DNA from: Marsupella aquatica
Lineage: Eukaryota > Marchantiophyta
DNA: 64,000 nucleotides
Reading direction: 5' to 3'
Assembly: GCA_973895155.1 (NCBI GenBank)
Contig: OZ316898.1
Location: forward strand, 18,166,001 to 18,230,000
The translations under genes were made by a program, and so were the position numbers. The notes under the pieces were generated by a model. It was not told the origin of the DNA, ran no database searches, and saw only the letters and a program-made list of their open reading frames with translations. This document shows, in pieces, positions 12,676-25,065 of the stretch (within the stretch, counting starts at the first letter, position 1; each line of letters opens with the position of its first letter).

Positions 12676-15401
12676 ATGGCGACAGCAATTTGTGGCCATG
12701 TGCTGTCCGGCGGGGTTCAATTGCAGTCATCTGTGTCAACAGGAGGGAATTTCTACAAGCAGGTGGAAAACAAATGCTTAGGAGGAGTAGTGGCACGAAA
12801 GCAGCAGGCAAGGCTAAGAATCCTTGCAGAGGCGACAGAGACTTCGAACTCTTCTTCTGCAGCTCCTCCGTCTTCAACTGCTGCTGCTGCAGATGTAAAT
12901 ATGAATCCCTCTTCAACGCTTTTTGAGGCTGCAGGCAAGCGGAGCGGAAGCGCCTCGTATCCTGGTGGATTGGGCCCGCACACTGGGAGGGATCCGACCG
13001 TGAAGAAGCCGGCATGGCTGCGGCAAAGGGCTCCGCAGGGTGAACGGTACTCTGAGATGAAGGAGAGTCTCTCCTCTCTGAAGCTGAATACGGTGTGTGA
13101 AGAAGCGCAGTGCCCGAACGTCGGCGAGGTACATCTCAATACCCTTCTATCTCCCTCCTGTTGTTGACGCTCTGTGTTGGCAGTGGACTTGTACAACATC
13201 AATTCATTCATTCATTCACGAGTTGATGCATTCTAGTCATCCATTGACGTCCATGAATGGTTTTCCCTTAGCATTTTAGAGCTTTTTTTCACAGAAATTG
13301 TCTGTTGAGACCCGTCAAGTTTTACCTCGGTTCATCCGTTCCTTCCTCTTTGTACCCCACAAATGGTTGTTCATGTAGAGCCCGTGATGATATGAAATTG
13401 TTTGCTGTACCCACAACAAGTTTGCCGTCAAAATTGTGGAGCCCTGCTCACATGAATGTTTTTGTTGTAGTAGGAGTACTCTAACATTGATTGATGGGTT
13501 TAATTCACAAGCACATGGGTTTAATTCACAGGCACATCTAGTTTCTCATCAAAGTTATGGAGCCTTACTTGCTCACTGTCCAGTAAGATACCGCGGTAGA
13601 AGTGATTTGTGACTAATCTTCATCTAGTAGGCTTATCTTCTAAACTTTTACTTCTTTTCTCTCATTAGTGCTGGAATGGAGGAGGTGGAGCCGGGGGAGA
13701 GAGTCATCATCACATTCCAACTGCTACCATCATGCTTCTGGGGGACACTTGCACACGTGGTTGTAGATTTTGCGCAGTAGCCACCAGCAAAAACCCAGCA
13801 CCACCAGATCCAATGGAACCCGAGAACACAGCCAAGGCAATCGCCAGCTGGGGGTGAGTTTCTGGCCTTCTGCACTGGATTTCCTTGGCTGGAATTATTC
13901 AAGGGCTCAGGAGGACTTTGAATATTCGATGTCAGCATGTGATCTGGTTCATCACAGATAAAAGATTTCTCCTGTCACAACACAATAAATCTTGGAATGA
14001 TGAACTCCCTTGTCTTTACGCTTATAGAATGAGAATTTCTTACTCTCGAATTCCTTTGCAGGGTTGGATACGTTGTGCTCACAAGCGTTGACAGAGACGA
14101 CATGCCAGATGGTGGAAGTGATCATTTTGCCAGGACTGTCCAGACATTGAAGGTAATCACAGCAGATAATTTGGTCTTTTTTTTGGAATCGCTTTTGTGG
14201 ATATTCTTGAAGTACTATTGCATAGTGTTGCCTCGCACATGCGACGTTGGAACCATGTCACTTGAGCTGTTCTTGCTAAAGAACTAGGGTGGCTAAAGCG
14301 GATGTTGAAGGGCCTTTAGTCGAGTATCCTGTATGAATTTGTGATTCAGATGAGGTGTATCTCGAACTTGTGGTGCTGACGAAACTATTCCACGTTTTCA
14401 TTTCAGGCTCTGAGACCAGATATTTTGGTGGAGTGTTTGGTGTCTGACTTCAGAGGTGACTTGAACGCTGTAGCACACGTTGCTACTTCAGGGCTTGACG
14501 TTTTCGCCCATAACGTCGAGACAGTGAAAAGGCTTCAGCGGATTGTGAGGGATCCACGAGCTGGGTAGGTCGCCCATGGCTTTTCATGGGACGTATGTCC
14601 TTTTGTGCATATTGTAGGAATACCTCGCTTGCTTCTGTCTGAGACGGCAAACGTCGACCTTTAGTTGTAGCTACGCTTCAGTTGGAGTACCCCATCGTAC
14701 CCTCATGACAAAGGACGACTTTGTAATGACTCTCATTGCAGGTATGAGCAAAGTATGTCTGTATTGAAACATGCGAAGGGAGTGAAATCTGGCATGGTCA
14801 CAAAGACATCCATAATGCTTGGCCTCGGGGAAGCAGATGAAGAGGTGAAGGAAACCATGCGCGACCTACGCAATATCGGTGTGGACATCCTCACATTTGG
14901 GCAGTACCTACAGGTGAAGAGTCTTTTCAGAGCACAGTGTAAGACATGTTTTCTTCATGCGCAATGGAGATCTTTGCCACCACTTATAGGCTGAAGCTCC
15001 TCAATCTGTCGTGGACTAACTTACTTGGTCCTGCCTGCCTACTTTGAAGCTTAGGTTAGAGTTGATGATTGGGAAGCTCACTGATGGAGAGATATTTGTG
15101 TGCAGCCAACTCCCCTTCACTTGACGGTGAAGGAGTATGTGAGTCCTGAGAAGTTCGAATACTGGAAGCAGACGGGTGAAGAGATGGGCTTTCGCTATGT
15201 TGCAAGTGGCCCTTTGGTATATCTCTACCGTCCACTGTTCTGTCTCTTTAACTGTTGAGGCCATCCCACTAACTTCTTCTCTGATAACGCTAATCGTCTC
15301 ACATTTGTGGACTACAGGTACGATCCTCCTACAGAGCAGGTGAATTTTTTGTGGAGAGCATGATCAGGGAAGAAAGGAAGAGAGCAGCAGAAGGAATCTA
15401 G
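12676..15401 (+). CDS. LIP1P: Lipoyl synthase, plastid-type (7 exons)
   Basis: Exons: 12676-13128, 13669-13853, 14062-14152, 14407-14564, 14742-14913, 15106-15216 and 15318-15401, all GT-AG, in phase, 417 aa. The enzyme inserts two sulfurs into protein-bound octanoyl groups using S-adenosylmethionine, maturing lipoylated subunits such as plastid pyruvate dehydrogenase E2. Both Fe-S cluster motifs are visible. The auxiliary [12 protein letters not shown] has Cys141, 146 and 152, split by intron 1. The radical-SAM CTRGCRFC has Cys179, 183 and 186. The conserved C-terminal RSSYRAGE supplies the Ser ligand. [14 protein letters not shown] and [12 protein letters not shown] match plastid LIP1P closely. 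The first about 60 residues are Ser/Ala-rich, acidic-poor, and look like a transit peptide. The first in-frame ATG is 12676; no upstream in-frame ATG was seen. An extra Gly-rich/HHH stretch follows CWNGG. Confidence 0.97.
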
Positions 15402-16272
15402 TCTGGAGGCACTCCAGTTCTGCAAGATTGTTAACAAGGAATGATTTTTTCGCCAATTTAAATGTCCCTTACGTCCATGGGAGGTCCTCCATGCATCCTC
15501 TTAGGCATACACACTGAATGGACCTTCAAATCTCCTGACGAGTTATTGCACTAAGAGCTGCCCTGAAGTAAAATCAACAAGATGGGCCCGTGCAGCCTTG
15601 GAAGAGAAAGGTTTGCATTATCGTTATACTTTTTTAGCACCCTCGTTTTCCTCAAATCTTCGTCATCGGGCTTTGCCACGTTGGCTGCAAAGGATAGGTC
15701 TATAAAAGGTTTCCAACTTTGCACAGAAACGGAGTTTTGACGCCTTTCGAATTATGAGTGGAGTGTGCATTTACAACGAGGATAGAGTATTTTCTGATGA
15801 TTTTAGAGCAACTGAACGTCTTGAGGAATCCTCAATCCCAAGCAGTTCTTAGAAGCCACTAGTATTTAACACAAGTACTGTGGTGTCGGCACAAGGCCTC
15901 GATGCTTTACGGGACAAAGAATTAGCGTAGAATTGGTCTCTAGATGTTTTTCTCAAAAACTGGATAAAAATCCAAACACTGTAGAAGGGTTCACTGGATC
16001 CACCCATTATCCATTTGGAGATACTTGAGTACAAATCGTCGGTGGAAGGGTCAAATCCCTGCCAAAGTAATGATTGCTAGACAAAAGATCAGTTCGTTCT
16101 CCCTCAATCAAAAGAAGCGGCTGCTCGCTTCACAAGCCACAAATTTCGTTTATCGATCTTCATAAACCTAGGATGCGGTTGCCATGGACAGGTCCTCAAG
16201 TTGTGTGGAAACCGGTGGGTTCTTCCGTGTCAGAAATCAGCCGGATGAAGGATCGTAGCAAACTAATTAATA
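15402..16272. other. Intergenic region between convergent genes
   Basis: LIP1P (plus) and the small membrane-protein gene (minus) converge on this 0.87-kb interval, so it should hold both 3' UTRs. I see no conserved coding motif. A short string near 16048 (GGGTCAAATCCC) resembles a tRNA T-loop but lacks the other arms. No perfect AATAAA signal is obvious close to either stop codon. Confidence 0.4.
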
Positions 16273-18442
16273 TTAGTGGGTGCCCCTGGAGGTGGTACGG
16301 GTTTTTCTTCGAAGTGGCCAGCCTGCTGCAGCCTGCGTGCCAAGGAATATCACGAAAGCGATGATCCATCCAATCCCTCCCCCGGACCGGCCGACCACAC
16401 GGCGAAGCCAATTAGGCCACGCTTCGCGGTGAAAGCAGAACAGAAGGAAAGCGGCGACCAGAACACCCGCACTGAATTTAATCAAATATTTCCTCACGGG
16501 AAGCTGCACATGCCAGACAATAGGACACACATCAGTGTCTTTGATATTGATTGAACTCTTGATAAATTTGCAGAGGGACATAGTGCATGTCAGATGTCCC
16601 ACACCCTTGTGGCGGGCGCTTTACGAATATAATGCAGTTGTTCGGCGTTCGTCCGTATAATTCGAACAAAACGTGTTCTTAAGGACGAGCTGCCTCGTTG
16701 AAGCGAGTATAAACGTTAAACTGGATTCGAGAACTGCGCAGGGCATGCCGATCTTTCCACCCAGAGCCACAAAAGTGGTTTTCTCTATTAGTCAGTAAGT
16801 AGACTAGACGAGTTCCAACCCACAGCATGATGTCGATAAGCGAACGTCGTGAGGCATCGCCAGAACGTGATGAGACCGCCCCGTGAAGACTCACAAATAG
16901 TAGCACGTATACATGATTATTGGGAACAAAGCAAGGAATCGCCGTCTCGGCCGGCAATCAGAGTCCTGTACGCAATTGGTATTCGCATTCCTCGGCGCTA
17001 CTTTCGAGCTCCTGAAGTCAACTTCTAAAGGGTTGATTGTCATGAGAGAGACGAGCAGTTCACGCTTCGTTATCGCTGTAGTATCTTCGTCGTTCTGAAA
17101 TGCCTTATCCATGTGATGCAGAGAAATACCTATACATGCTCCTCCGGCCGAAAGCTTTGTCCTGTTGTAATTTACCAATTCGTATATGAACAGCAGCTGC
17201 GTCACAACCGACTCTTCCATCTTGAGACAATCCTGGCCGACTTTTTCTCAAACTGAACGGCGTTCCCTTCAAACCTTCATTTCTTAGGGTATCCATTAGC
17301 ATTTGAATTGCAAAGCCCCCGAGATCGAATTCGCGGCCTAAACTGCAAACATTTAGTCTTTTGGTCGAAGACAGAGGAAAGGGTTCGATGTCGAATCAAT
17401 AATCAACGAATTTTGGCATCACCAAATTCCCCACTCCCCCTGTTTTCTTCACTTGTTCCATCTCTCTTTGCACGACCAGGATAGCAAACATCATCCGGTA
17501 TACCTTCATCCACCCAGCCTTCAGATGTGCTTCTCCGTTCTCGAGCCATCATTGTCCTCAAGCGCCTCAATTGCTATCCATCGAATTCGCCTAGACGAGC
17601 GAGAACATTTCGTGCTCACTCAAGCCGTTACATTTCTCCTATAGGTTTACTCTCTCCCGCTCTTCTAGCATATTGTTGTCCCTGCCCATTTTATTGGGCA
17701 TCACTGGACCAGAAAATTATTTCGGTCCTCCAATCATTCGCAATCTTCGAACCATATCGAGTTCCCCTGTTGCGTGCAAAGGAGGATTTCCTCCAACCAT
17801 ATGAAAAATGCCCTAAAAGAGAGCGAATTGACTTCCAAACCGGTCGGCAGCGATGAAACCAAGGAAGGACCAGTCCGCGGAGACCTAAAACAAGGGTCCT
17901 ATCCATTGTTCCTCCGCATGGAAGCTGATGTAGAATTTGGTTTTGTTGTCATTCTTCAGGCTCAATTGAGCATGCCACAATTTTCTTCTCCATTCACTTA
18001 ACTGATGCGGTCTGTGAAAATATGCAAAACCTAAACAATCGACAATCGGTTCCCATGATTCCCTCCCACCCGCCAAACTCGATCGAAGAAAAAATAAGAT
18101 GGAGAAGAAAGGGAACAAACCTTAGGGTCTGAAATCGAGGCGGAAGATAGAATAAAATCGAGGAGAAAGGAAACAAACCTTAGGGTCTGAATCGAGGCGG
18201 ATGACGACGCCCGGCTTCCCGGAGTAGCAGACGAGCGATAAGCCATTTCTTGGATGATAGGCGAGCCGCTGGCCTCGCCCGGCAGTTATCGAGTACGCAT
18301 ACACGGCCTTGAGGTGGTACGTGTTCTGAATCGTCTCCAAATCGAGGCGATTAGCCTCCCAGCCCTGCAGCTTCGTCTTAAACGTGTGCCGCGGGCCCTT
18401 CCCGTTCTCGAAGAGCTCGATGTGCACCTCCGGAAGCGCCAT
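16273..18442 (-). CDS. Small two-TM membrane protein, family not recognised (2 exons)
   Basis: Exon 1 is 18442-18179 (88 aa) and exon 2 is 16503-16273 (76 aa). They join at phase 0 across a 1675-bp GT-AG intron (donor AAG|GTTTGT, acceptor TGTGCAG) to give 164 aa. The N-terminal half is soluble and basic-aromatic, with motifs ELFENGKGPRH, GWEANRLDLETI, YHLKAVYAY and YHPRNGLSL. The C-terminal half has two hydrophobic segments, about residues 97-112 (FSAGVLVAAFLLFCF) and 129-150 (GGGIGWIIAFVIFLGTQ). These are separated by a basic loop with REAWPNWLRR, and the tail is Arg/Thr-rich. This suggests a small endomembrane or organelle-membrane protein. I do not recognise the family and assign no function. 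The joining is inferred from splice sites, phase and domain sense, not from a known homologue. Confidence 0.65.
18121..18201. repeat. Tandem duplication of exon-1 splice donor
   Basis: On the minus strand, the last about 22 nt of exon 1 plus the start of the intron (CCGCCTCGATT(T)CAGACCCTAAG|GTTTGTTCC-like) are present twice. The used donor is at 18178/18179 and the second copy ends at 18120/18121. The copies differ by a single extra T and a short linker. The second donor is preceded in frame by a stop codon (TAA formed by CCC TAA G), so its use would truncate the protein after exon 1. Confidence 0.8.
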
Positions 18443-18840
18443 AACGCAATCCCCGCGTCCCTAACAAAAAGGCAACGGCAATGGCGATGGCAACAATCTC
18501 GAAGAATCGGTAATCACCATCGCTTCCGCCTCAATCACGCCTCAATCACGCCTCAATCACCTATCCGCTTCGTCGTCGCGTCCTCGTGCTTCTTCTGAGG
18601 TCGCCGATTAAATGAAGAATTCGATACTACTTCTTCTGCTTCTGATGTTGTCGATTAGAAGCAGAATTCGGCAGCCATGTCGCCGAATCGGTAGAGTCCA
18701 ATTCGTGCTCGTCGTCGTCCTTCTCCTCCTGATGTTGTTGTTTCAGATGAGACGAGAAATTCGCCATTCTCGAATTTGTGTTTTTTGGATATCTACAAAG
18801 ACACTAGTGTATTTCTTCCTATGTTGGTACTAATAGGGTC
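18443..18840. promoter_or_regulatory. Upstream region of the small membrane-protein gene
   Basis: This region lies immediately 5' of the minus-strand gene. It contains three direct copies of the 11-mer GCCTCAATCAC at about 18529-18561. A run of short CTT/CTG and GTCGTC repeats follows up to about 18740. No TATA box can be called confidently. The role as promoter/5' UTR is inferred only from position. Confidence 0.35.
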
Positions 18841-18894
18841 TTCCTATGTTGGTACTAAAGGCCTGTCAAAACAAGGCCATAACTCCAACGCCAT

Positions 18895-19215
18895 AGAACT
18901 TTACAGCCAGGACATAAGAAATTAGTGTGCTACTTAAATACAAGTCCCATAAGAATTTTAAGTTCTATTTTACAGCCAGGACATAAGAAATTAGTGGGCT
19001 ATTTAAATACAAGTCCCATAAGAATTTTAAGTTTAAAAAATTAACCTATAAGCCTTTGCTTATATTTTGCCACACCCTAATAGGGCAATACTGTTTTATA
19101 ACCGGGACATAAGAAATCACTGGTCATTTAAATACAAGTCCCATAAGAATTTTAGGTTTAAAAAATTGACCTAGAAGCCTTTGCTTACTCCAATAGTTTG
19201 ACACACCCCAATAGG
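18895..19215. repeat. Three-copy tandem repeat (about 65-180 bp units)
   Basis: The segment containing CCAGGACATAAGAAATTAGTG, followed by AATACAAGTCCCATAAGAATTTTA, occurs at about 18903, 18970 and 19100. The last two copies also share a longer tail (TTTAAAAAATT(A/G)ACCTA(T/G)AAGCC...CACACCC(T/C)AATAGGGCA). Copies have diverged by substitutions and small indels. No coding potential is seen. Confidence 0.8.
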
Positions 19216-20030
19216 GCATTTCAAAACTTCAAAGTTCATGGTTTTTTGCATTAAACCAATGGCTGTAGCTTTTCACAAGGTTGTGTAAAAGGCTTTTTTA
19301 GTTGCAGATGATGGCTTTTGGCCATAGCTTTTTCAGAAGGTTATGTGACAAGTGGCCACAGCTTTTTCACATCGTCATGTGAAAATTTAAAAGTTGCAGA
19401 TTGTGTATACAAATGACCATAGCTTTTTCACAAGGTTGTAAATGGCTATAGTTGCAGATGATGGTTTTTGGCCATATACAAATGGCCCTAGCTTTTTCAC
19501 AAGGTTGTGTAAAATGCTTGTTTACTTGGAGATGCTGGCTTTTAGCCATACACAAATGGCCGAAGCTTTTCACAAGGCTGTGTAAAAGGCTTCCTTAGTT
19601 ACATATGATTACTTTTGGCCATATACAAATGACCATAGTTTTTTCACAAGGTTATGTAAAAGGATTTGTTAGTTGCAGATGTTGACTTTTGGCCATATAC
19701 AAATGGCCATAGCTTTTCACAAACTTGTGTTCTCTACTTGGAGATGATGGTTTTTTACCATATACAAATGGCAATACTTTTTCAAAGAGTTATGTGATAC
19801 TTTGTTCGTTGCTGATTATGGCTATGGGCCACGTACAAATGGCCATAGCTTTCCACAAGGTTATGTAAAAGGCTTTTTGAGTTGCAGATGATGGCTTTTG
19901 GTTATATGCAAATGGCCATAGCTTTTTCACATGTCTATGTAAAATACTTTTTCAGTTGCTGATGATGGCCTTGGGCCATATACAAATGGCCATATCTTTT
20001 CACAAGGTTGTGTAATTTAAGGCATTTTTT
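19213..20030. repeat. Degenerate minisatellite, about 80-90 bp period
   Basis: About nine or ten imperfect units follow one another. Each has AAATGGCCATAGCTTTTTCACAAGG(T)T(G)TGT(A)AAA, then a T-rich spacer with AGTTGCAGATGATGG, and ends TTTTGGCCATATAC. The array is clearly tandem despite substitutions and small indels. A short related block lies at 10050-10165. Such arrays usually arise by slippage or unequal exchange, and no function is indicated. Confidence 0.85.
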
Positions 20031-23000
20031 GTTTCTCTCACTAGCCCTCTAGAGTGGCTAATTGTCATGGCATTTAACCAGTCTTTGTGGGAAAAAGTTT
20101 TCCATTATGAATTTTGTAGTCCATAACTTCTTTAGTCCCAAATCTTAACTATTAAGTTAAGGTCCATCAGACTTTGAGGTTTGAGACCCCCTAGTATGTC
20201 TCCTGTTAGGGGCTTACTATGTCACCTCTAAAACTGCAGAACCACCTTAAGTACTCATGGACTGGGGTTATATGTCCCAAGAAAATTGTTTTTCTTCTAT
20301 TCTGGAAAAGAGAGTCATACGCTAGGATGGGATTCATACATCATATATTTTTATTCTAAATTCATGTCATCCTAGTCATAACACACATTTGCATAGATCC
20401 TATGTGTTTGGGATGGGGATCTTCTCCAAGCTAAGAACTCCCCCTAAGCCACGAAGTATTTTGATTTATTTCTCCAATAAGCTAGGATGGGATTTTCCTT
20501 GACCCCTTCAATCTTGGCTGGGCTACCAAAATGCATTGTTATACTAAATCCAGAGTCATGAGCTCGGATGGGGTCTCGTTCAGAACTTTTGAACTTGGAT
20601 AGTTTCTCAATATGCTCATTGTTTGGAGGTTGCAGAATTTAACTTAAAATCCATGCTGGCCTGGTCAAACTATATGTTTCCATCAATCCCATGTGAGCTA
20701 AGGAATCCTATCTGAGCAAACTTTAAGGGATGGAAATCCCATGTGGGCTTGTAGCTTTACAAATCCATGTTACCTCAGCTTAACATAACATGTGTCCCTT
20801 GATCCCATGCAAGCTTGGGAATCTTATTCAAGCATATGGTTTGGGACGAATATCCCATTTGAGCTAATAGCAGGGCTTTATAGCTCTGATAAAGACAGCA
20901 GGGCCCTTTTTTTCTTCTGAGCACAGGGGCCAAAGCCTAAACGAGGAGTGACACCTAAACAAGGGGGGAGCGCCTTAAAAGCTAAACCCATGAAAGCTGC
21001 CAAGTGACAGAAATAATAGAAGCAAATATCAAGACCATTATGCCAACTGATAAAAGTTGTTTGCGAGCTATGCTATGCAATCAAACCAATCACCAAACCC
21101 CAACGTGGAAAAGGCCCATGATTTCTACTGAGACACAAAACGCATTTCCCTAGGTCCAAAAGTTACAAACTTCTTTGTGTCAAAATGCGTGAGGCGTTAT
21201 TTGGTTCTCTTCAAGGTAGGGTTAGCACTGACCGTCTTAGGATATGTTTTCTGCTGTTTAGCAAATAATTTCAGATGAGTTAAATACAGGATTAAATAGC
21301 TACTTTGATCATTTCCCACTAGAAGCCCTGGTCAGGGCATAATTATTGTTTTTGAAAGGGTTTGTTATGTAGTCGTAAAGCCTTTCGTGATTTTTCTCTT
21401 TGTATATTTGAGTGCATTAATTCTCCATAATGCACCCCTTTTTTGAGGAGGGGATTATACAAAACACCATAAATATAGTAAAAGAAAAAATTAAATATAG
21501 TTTTACCAGACACAAAAAAAATTAAATTTAGTCAAGATCTCAAGATGATAACCAAATCTTATATGGTAATACTAACAAAATATCTATGAATAGAATCTAA
21601 TAAAACTAAAGAACGTATATTTTTGGCCAATTCCATAGCAACCACTTCTTGGATGACCCTTTAATTTGAATTTTCTATTTCAGGGATTCACTTTTTCTTG
21701 TTTGTTACCGAAAAGTCACTCAAATTTTTACATACATTAATGTCCTAGTTACGGGCATTATGAAAATAATGCCCTCAAAACTGGGGCTACTGCTCTCGTT
21801 TTTCAGGGCATTATATCCCACAATGCCCTCTAACCAGGACATTATCCTATTCTTTTGGATGAGTTTTGACAGCCCTTTTTCTGGAGAAGGGGAATGACTT
21901 CTTTCATTTGTATTTGTCCTCACATATTTATAAGCAAAAGAAATTGGATTTGGTAGATTTAAGAGTTACTAAGATTGATGGCATTGCCACTCGTTTTGGT
22001 TGAATTGTATAGTTTGCCAATCTTGTTAGTTTGATTACCAGGTTGCCACCATTTTCCACCACTGCTTAAGCAAAGTAACTCTGGTTAGTTTGGGGTGATC
22101 TAATGCTCAACATCATGCCAATTTTCATTACTAGGGAGTCATTTACCAACACTTATAGGGAAATTCAAAATATGTCAGTACTTAGGGGTAAAAGAAGGGA
22201 TTAAACATCTTTTTTTTAATCCTCTGAAAAATAAGTCATTAACATTCCTGGAATATTTTCTCTATAAAATGAGGATATTTTTTAATAAGCTAGAATTGCA
22301 TGCAGTATCCCAAAATATACACCATGTTAACCCCCCAAGCTTCATCCTCAACCTAACCTCATACCTCGCCTCATACCCTCGTCCAACATTGACTAGGGGG
22401 GACGGGGAGTGGGCCAGCCAACCAAGAAGGGCGGAGCTGGTTGGGGTGTGAGCAAAGTAAGAGATTCAACCTAATGTAGAGGTTGGAAATTAAGGGTGTT
22501 GTGGTAAGGGGTTAGGACACAGATGACCCTGTGATGGTGAAACTTGACTGGATTTTGACCATTGGATTGTTGCAAGCTAGCTAAAGTTACTTAGTTTGCT
22601 TAACCAACAGTGGAGAAAGATGGCAAAGAAAGAATTAAACAAAAAAGAGGAGTAAGGTATGAAACTGAAAGAAAAAGAGTGACAATGCAATAAATCTCAG
22701 TTTTAGAGTTATGTATACAAAATCAGGGGCAGCCATAGATTGTGTTGGAAGTGAATGAGTCGGGTTCTAAAAGGTGTATGTATTATGGTATTATTTTATT
22801 TTATATTCAATCAATTCTAGAAAACGACAGGGGTATGATTGAGATATTGTGAATAAAGGCTGTTTGGAAAAAGTGCCCAAAAGCTTTTCTGAGGGAGATC
22901 TAATCCTTTTTAATTTCAAATTCCTCAAGTCCAAGACCTTTGGGTGTGATTGCGATATGTGAAAAAAAATGATTTGAAAAAAGTGCCAAAAAGCTTTTGG

Positions 23001-25055
23001 AAGGATAAACTTCCACCAAAATTTACAAATCAGGAAAACACAAAGTACAATGAAAAGAAAGAAAAAGAGGTCCAAAGAGGACAAACACCAAACAAGGAAA
23101 AAGAAAAACAAATGCAACCCTAAAAAGAGGAAGAAGAGAAAGGGAAATATGTTAAATACTACATGAGTGTGAACTCAATGATTAGTGTTTACATTGGAAA
23201 ATGTGACAAGAGCTAATGGTCCACATCAAATGTACTAACTAAATAAGCAAGTGGGACATGACTGCTCATAGGGGGCAAGTATATGCAGAGGCATAGTAGC
23301 GCCCACTATGAGGGATCAATGATGAATTACTCAATCTTGGGCATGCTGTAAGGCCAATGAAATGCGCTGACAAAAGTGTGTGGTCAGATGGATAGTAGGG
23401 ATCCACATACACTCAATATCAAGGGGGAGGAAGGTATCCGATGAAGCTCGAGCGGAATATTTTGCCTCTTTTGTTGTGGCCGCTCGGGATGTTTCTGCCC
23501 CTGCCGTTGTCGCCGCTATCTCAATGAGGTCCTGGCACAAAGGCTAGGTTGCTACCACAACATCTGCCAAAATACACCGACCATCACAGACCATGGTCAG
23601 ATCAACCCGTGATGTCTGTCGTGGAGGACCAGGTAGCTTGAGCACTACCTCCCACTTCACTTGTACCAAAGACCCAAAATGAACCTGAGCAGTAACATCT
23701 CTCATAACATCACGAACCACTATGGTTTCGCCTCCCACACTACACCAAAGAAGATGGAGGTGTAATCCTTTTCAATTTCAAATTCCTCAAGTCCAGAATT
23801 ACCTCCAGAATTGGCAGAAGACCTATCAATAGGTGGATTTGCCACAAAGTTCAAATCACATCCTAGTGATTTGGTCTTGGCATGCATGGGTGATTTTTAA
23901 ATTGTCCTTTGATAAAGGAGACAAAATTTTGCCTTGCTTTTGATTGGTAGGGGATGGACATGATAACACTTTTTTATTCTCAATATGGGCTCCAATAAAC
24001 ATTTATCTCTACCTTATTATCCCATCTGTATGCAACTTTTTGTGGTACATTTATTACATAGGCACCTCAAATTGTTTTGCATGTCCTCAAAGGCCTAAAA
24101 TCAGGGTTCTCATCAGCCAAGATGTCCATAAAGTCCCAACATTTTTAGTAAGTAGCTTGAACTTAAGAGATCACACCAAACTATTTTCAACTCAAAGAGA
24201 ATTCAATCATTTCACCATCCACTCCAACATCGGAGTTTATCAACAATTAACATTTTGTAGGTTTTGTGGCACCTGAGTCAAGTAGTGGCACCCTATGTAG
24301 GAGAGGTGGACCCAACAACAACCTCCTGCAGAGTTACCGTGTTTTTGGATTTCTGACAGCTGACCATACGACAGGCCTGGTCAAGTCCTGAATTTATCTT
24401 TGGAGTCCATCAAGTCCATAAGATGCTGAAGGGGCCTGGATAAGTCCTTTTGAGCAAAAAGGAAAATTTGTCTGAAAACTATTTTGGCAACCAAATTGAT
24501 GTAAACAACTTTTTCAATTTTTTTCAAAACAGACACCAACACACACAAAGGTCATGAATTTTACGGATAGGCCTGCTGTAGACAAGAAAAACTCCAAACT
24601 GAACAAAATGGCTGCCATTGTTCCTGCAGCTTATGAATTTCATGTCATTTCTACTGTCTTTGTAACTGTGGCAACAAAGTAGCATCATGGCTTCTGTACG
24701 TGGCTATGAAATTGTCAAGTGAATTCTTTCAGTGAAGTGGAGCATCTTGCAATCTTGTGAGAGTCCAAAAAAAGGAAAGAAACAAACACAAATCTAAATT
24801 TGCGGGGTTTCAAAGTGTGGTGTGGTCTACCGGATGAGGAATTCTAAAGCAACCACCTCACAACTATATGAACAGTGGGAGATCAGTCCTTATGTCTAGC
24901 AAGAATGGTGGCCCCATTTGAGTGTCCTGACATGCTTGAAGTACCATTAAAGTTTCATTCCTCTTGTATTTTGACAGAGTATGTTAATGGAGGTGTGTGT
25001 TACCAAGAAAGTCATGCTGGGATGGACATCATAACATCAGTGATGTCCCCAAGGA
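20031..25055. other. AT-rich repeat-dense intergenic DNA, no gene recognised
   Basis: From 20.2 to 20.9 kb several diverged copies of text around GGGATGGGGATC/CCCATG(T/C)(G/A)AGCT recur, like an old tandem array. A block containing AATTTCAAATTCCTCAAGTCC and a neighbour with AAAAAGTGCC(C/A)AAAAGCTTTT recur at about 22.85, 22.92 and 23.77 kb. Two adjacent minus-strand open frames (23738-23544 and 23540-23331), separated by one stop codon, have no motif I recognise. Composition and repetition suggest old transposon-derived DNA. I can support no gene. Confidence 0.4.
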
Positions 25056-25065
25056 TTGACAAAAT

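Noticed and set aside
16679-17302. Minus-strand open frames inside the intron of the small membrane-protein gene
   Set aside because: Exon 1 and exon 2 join directly in phase with good splice sites; inserting these frames is not needed and they show no conserved motif.
23331-23738. Two adjacent minus-strand open frames separated by one stop
   Set aside because: Considered as a decayed gene, but no family motif or splice signals were recognised, so reported only as part of the intergenic stretch.
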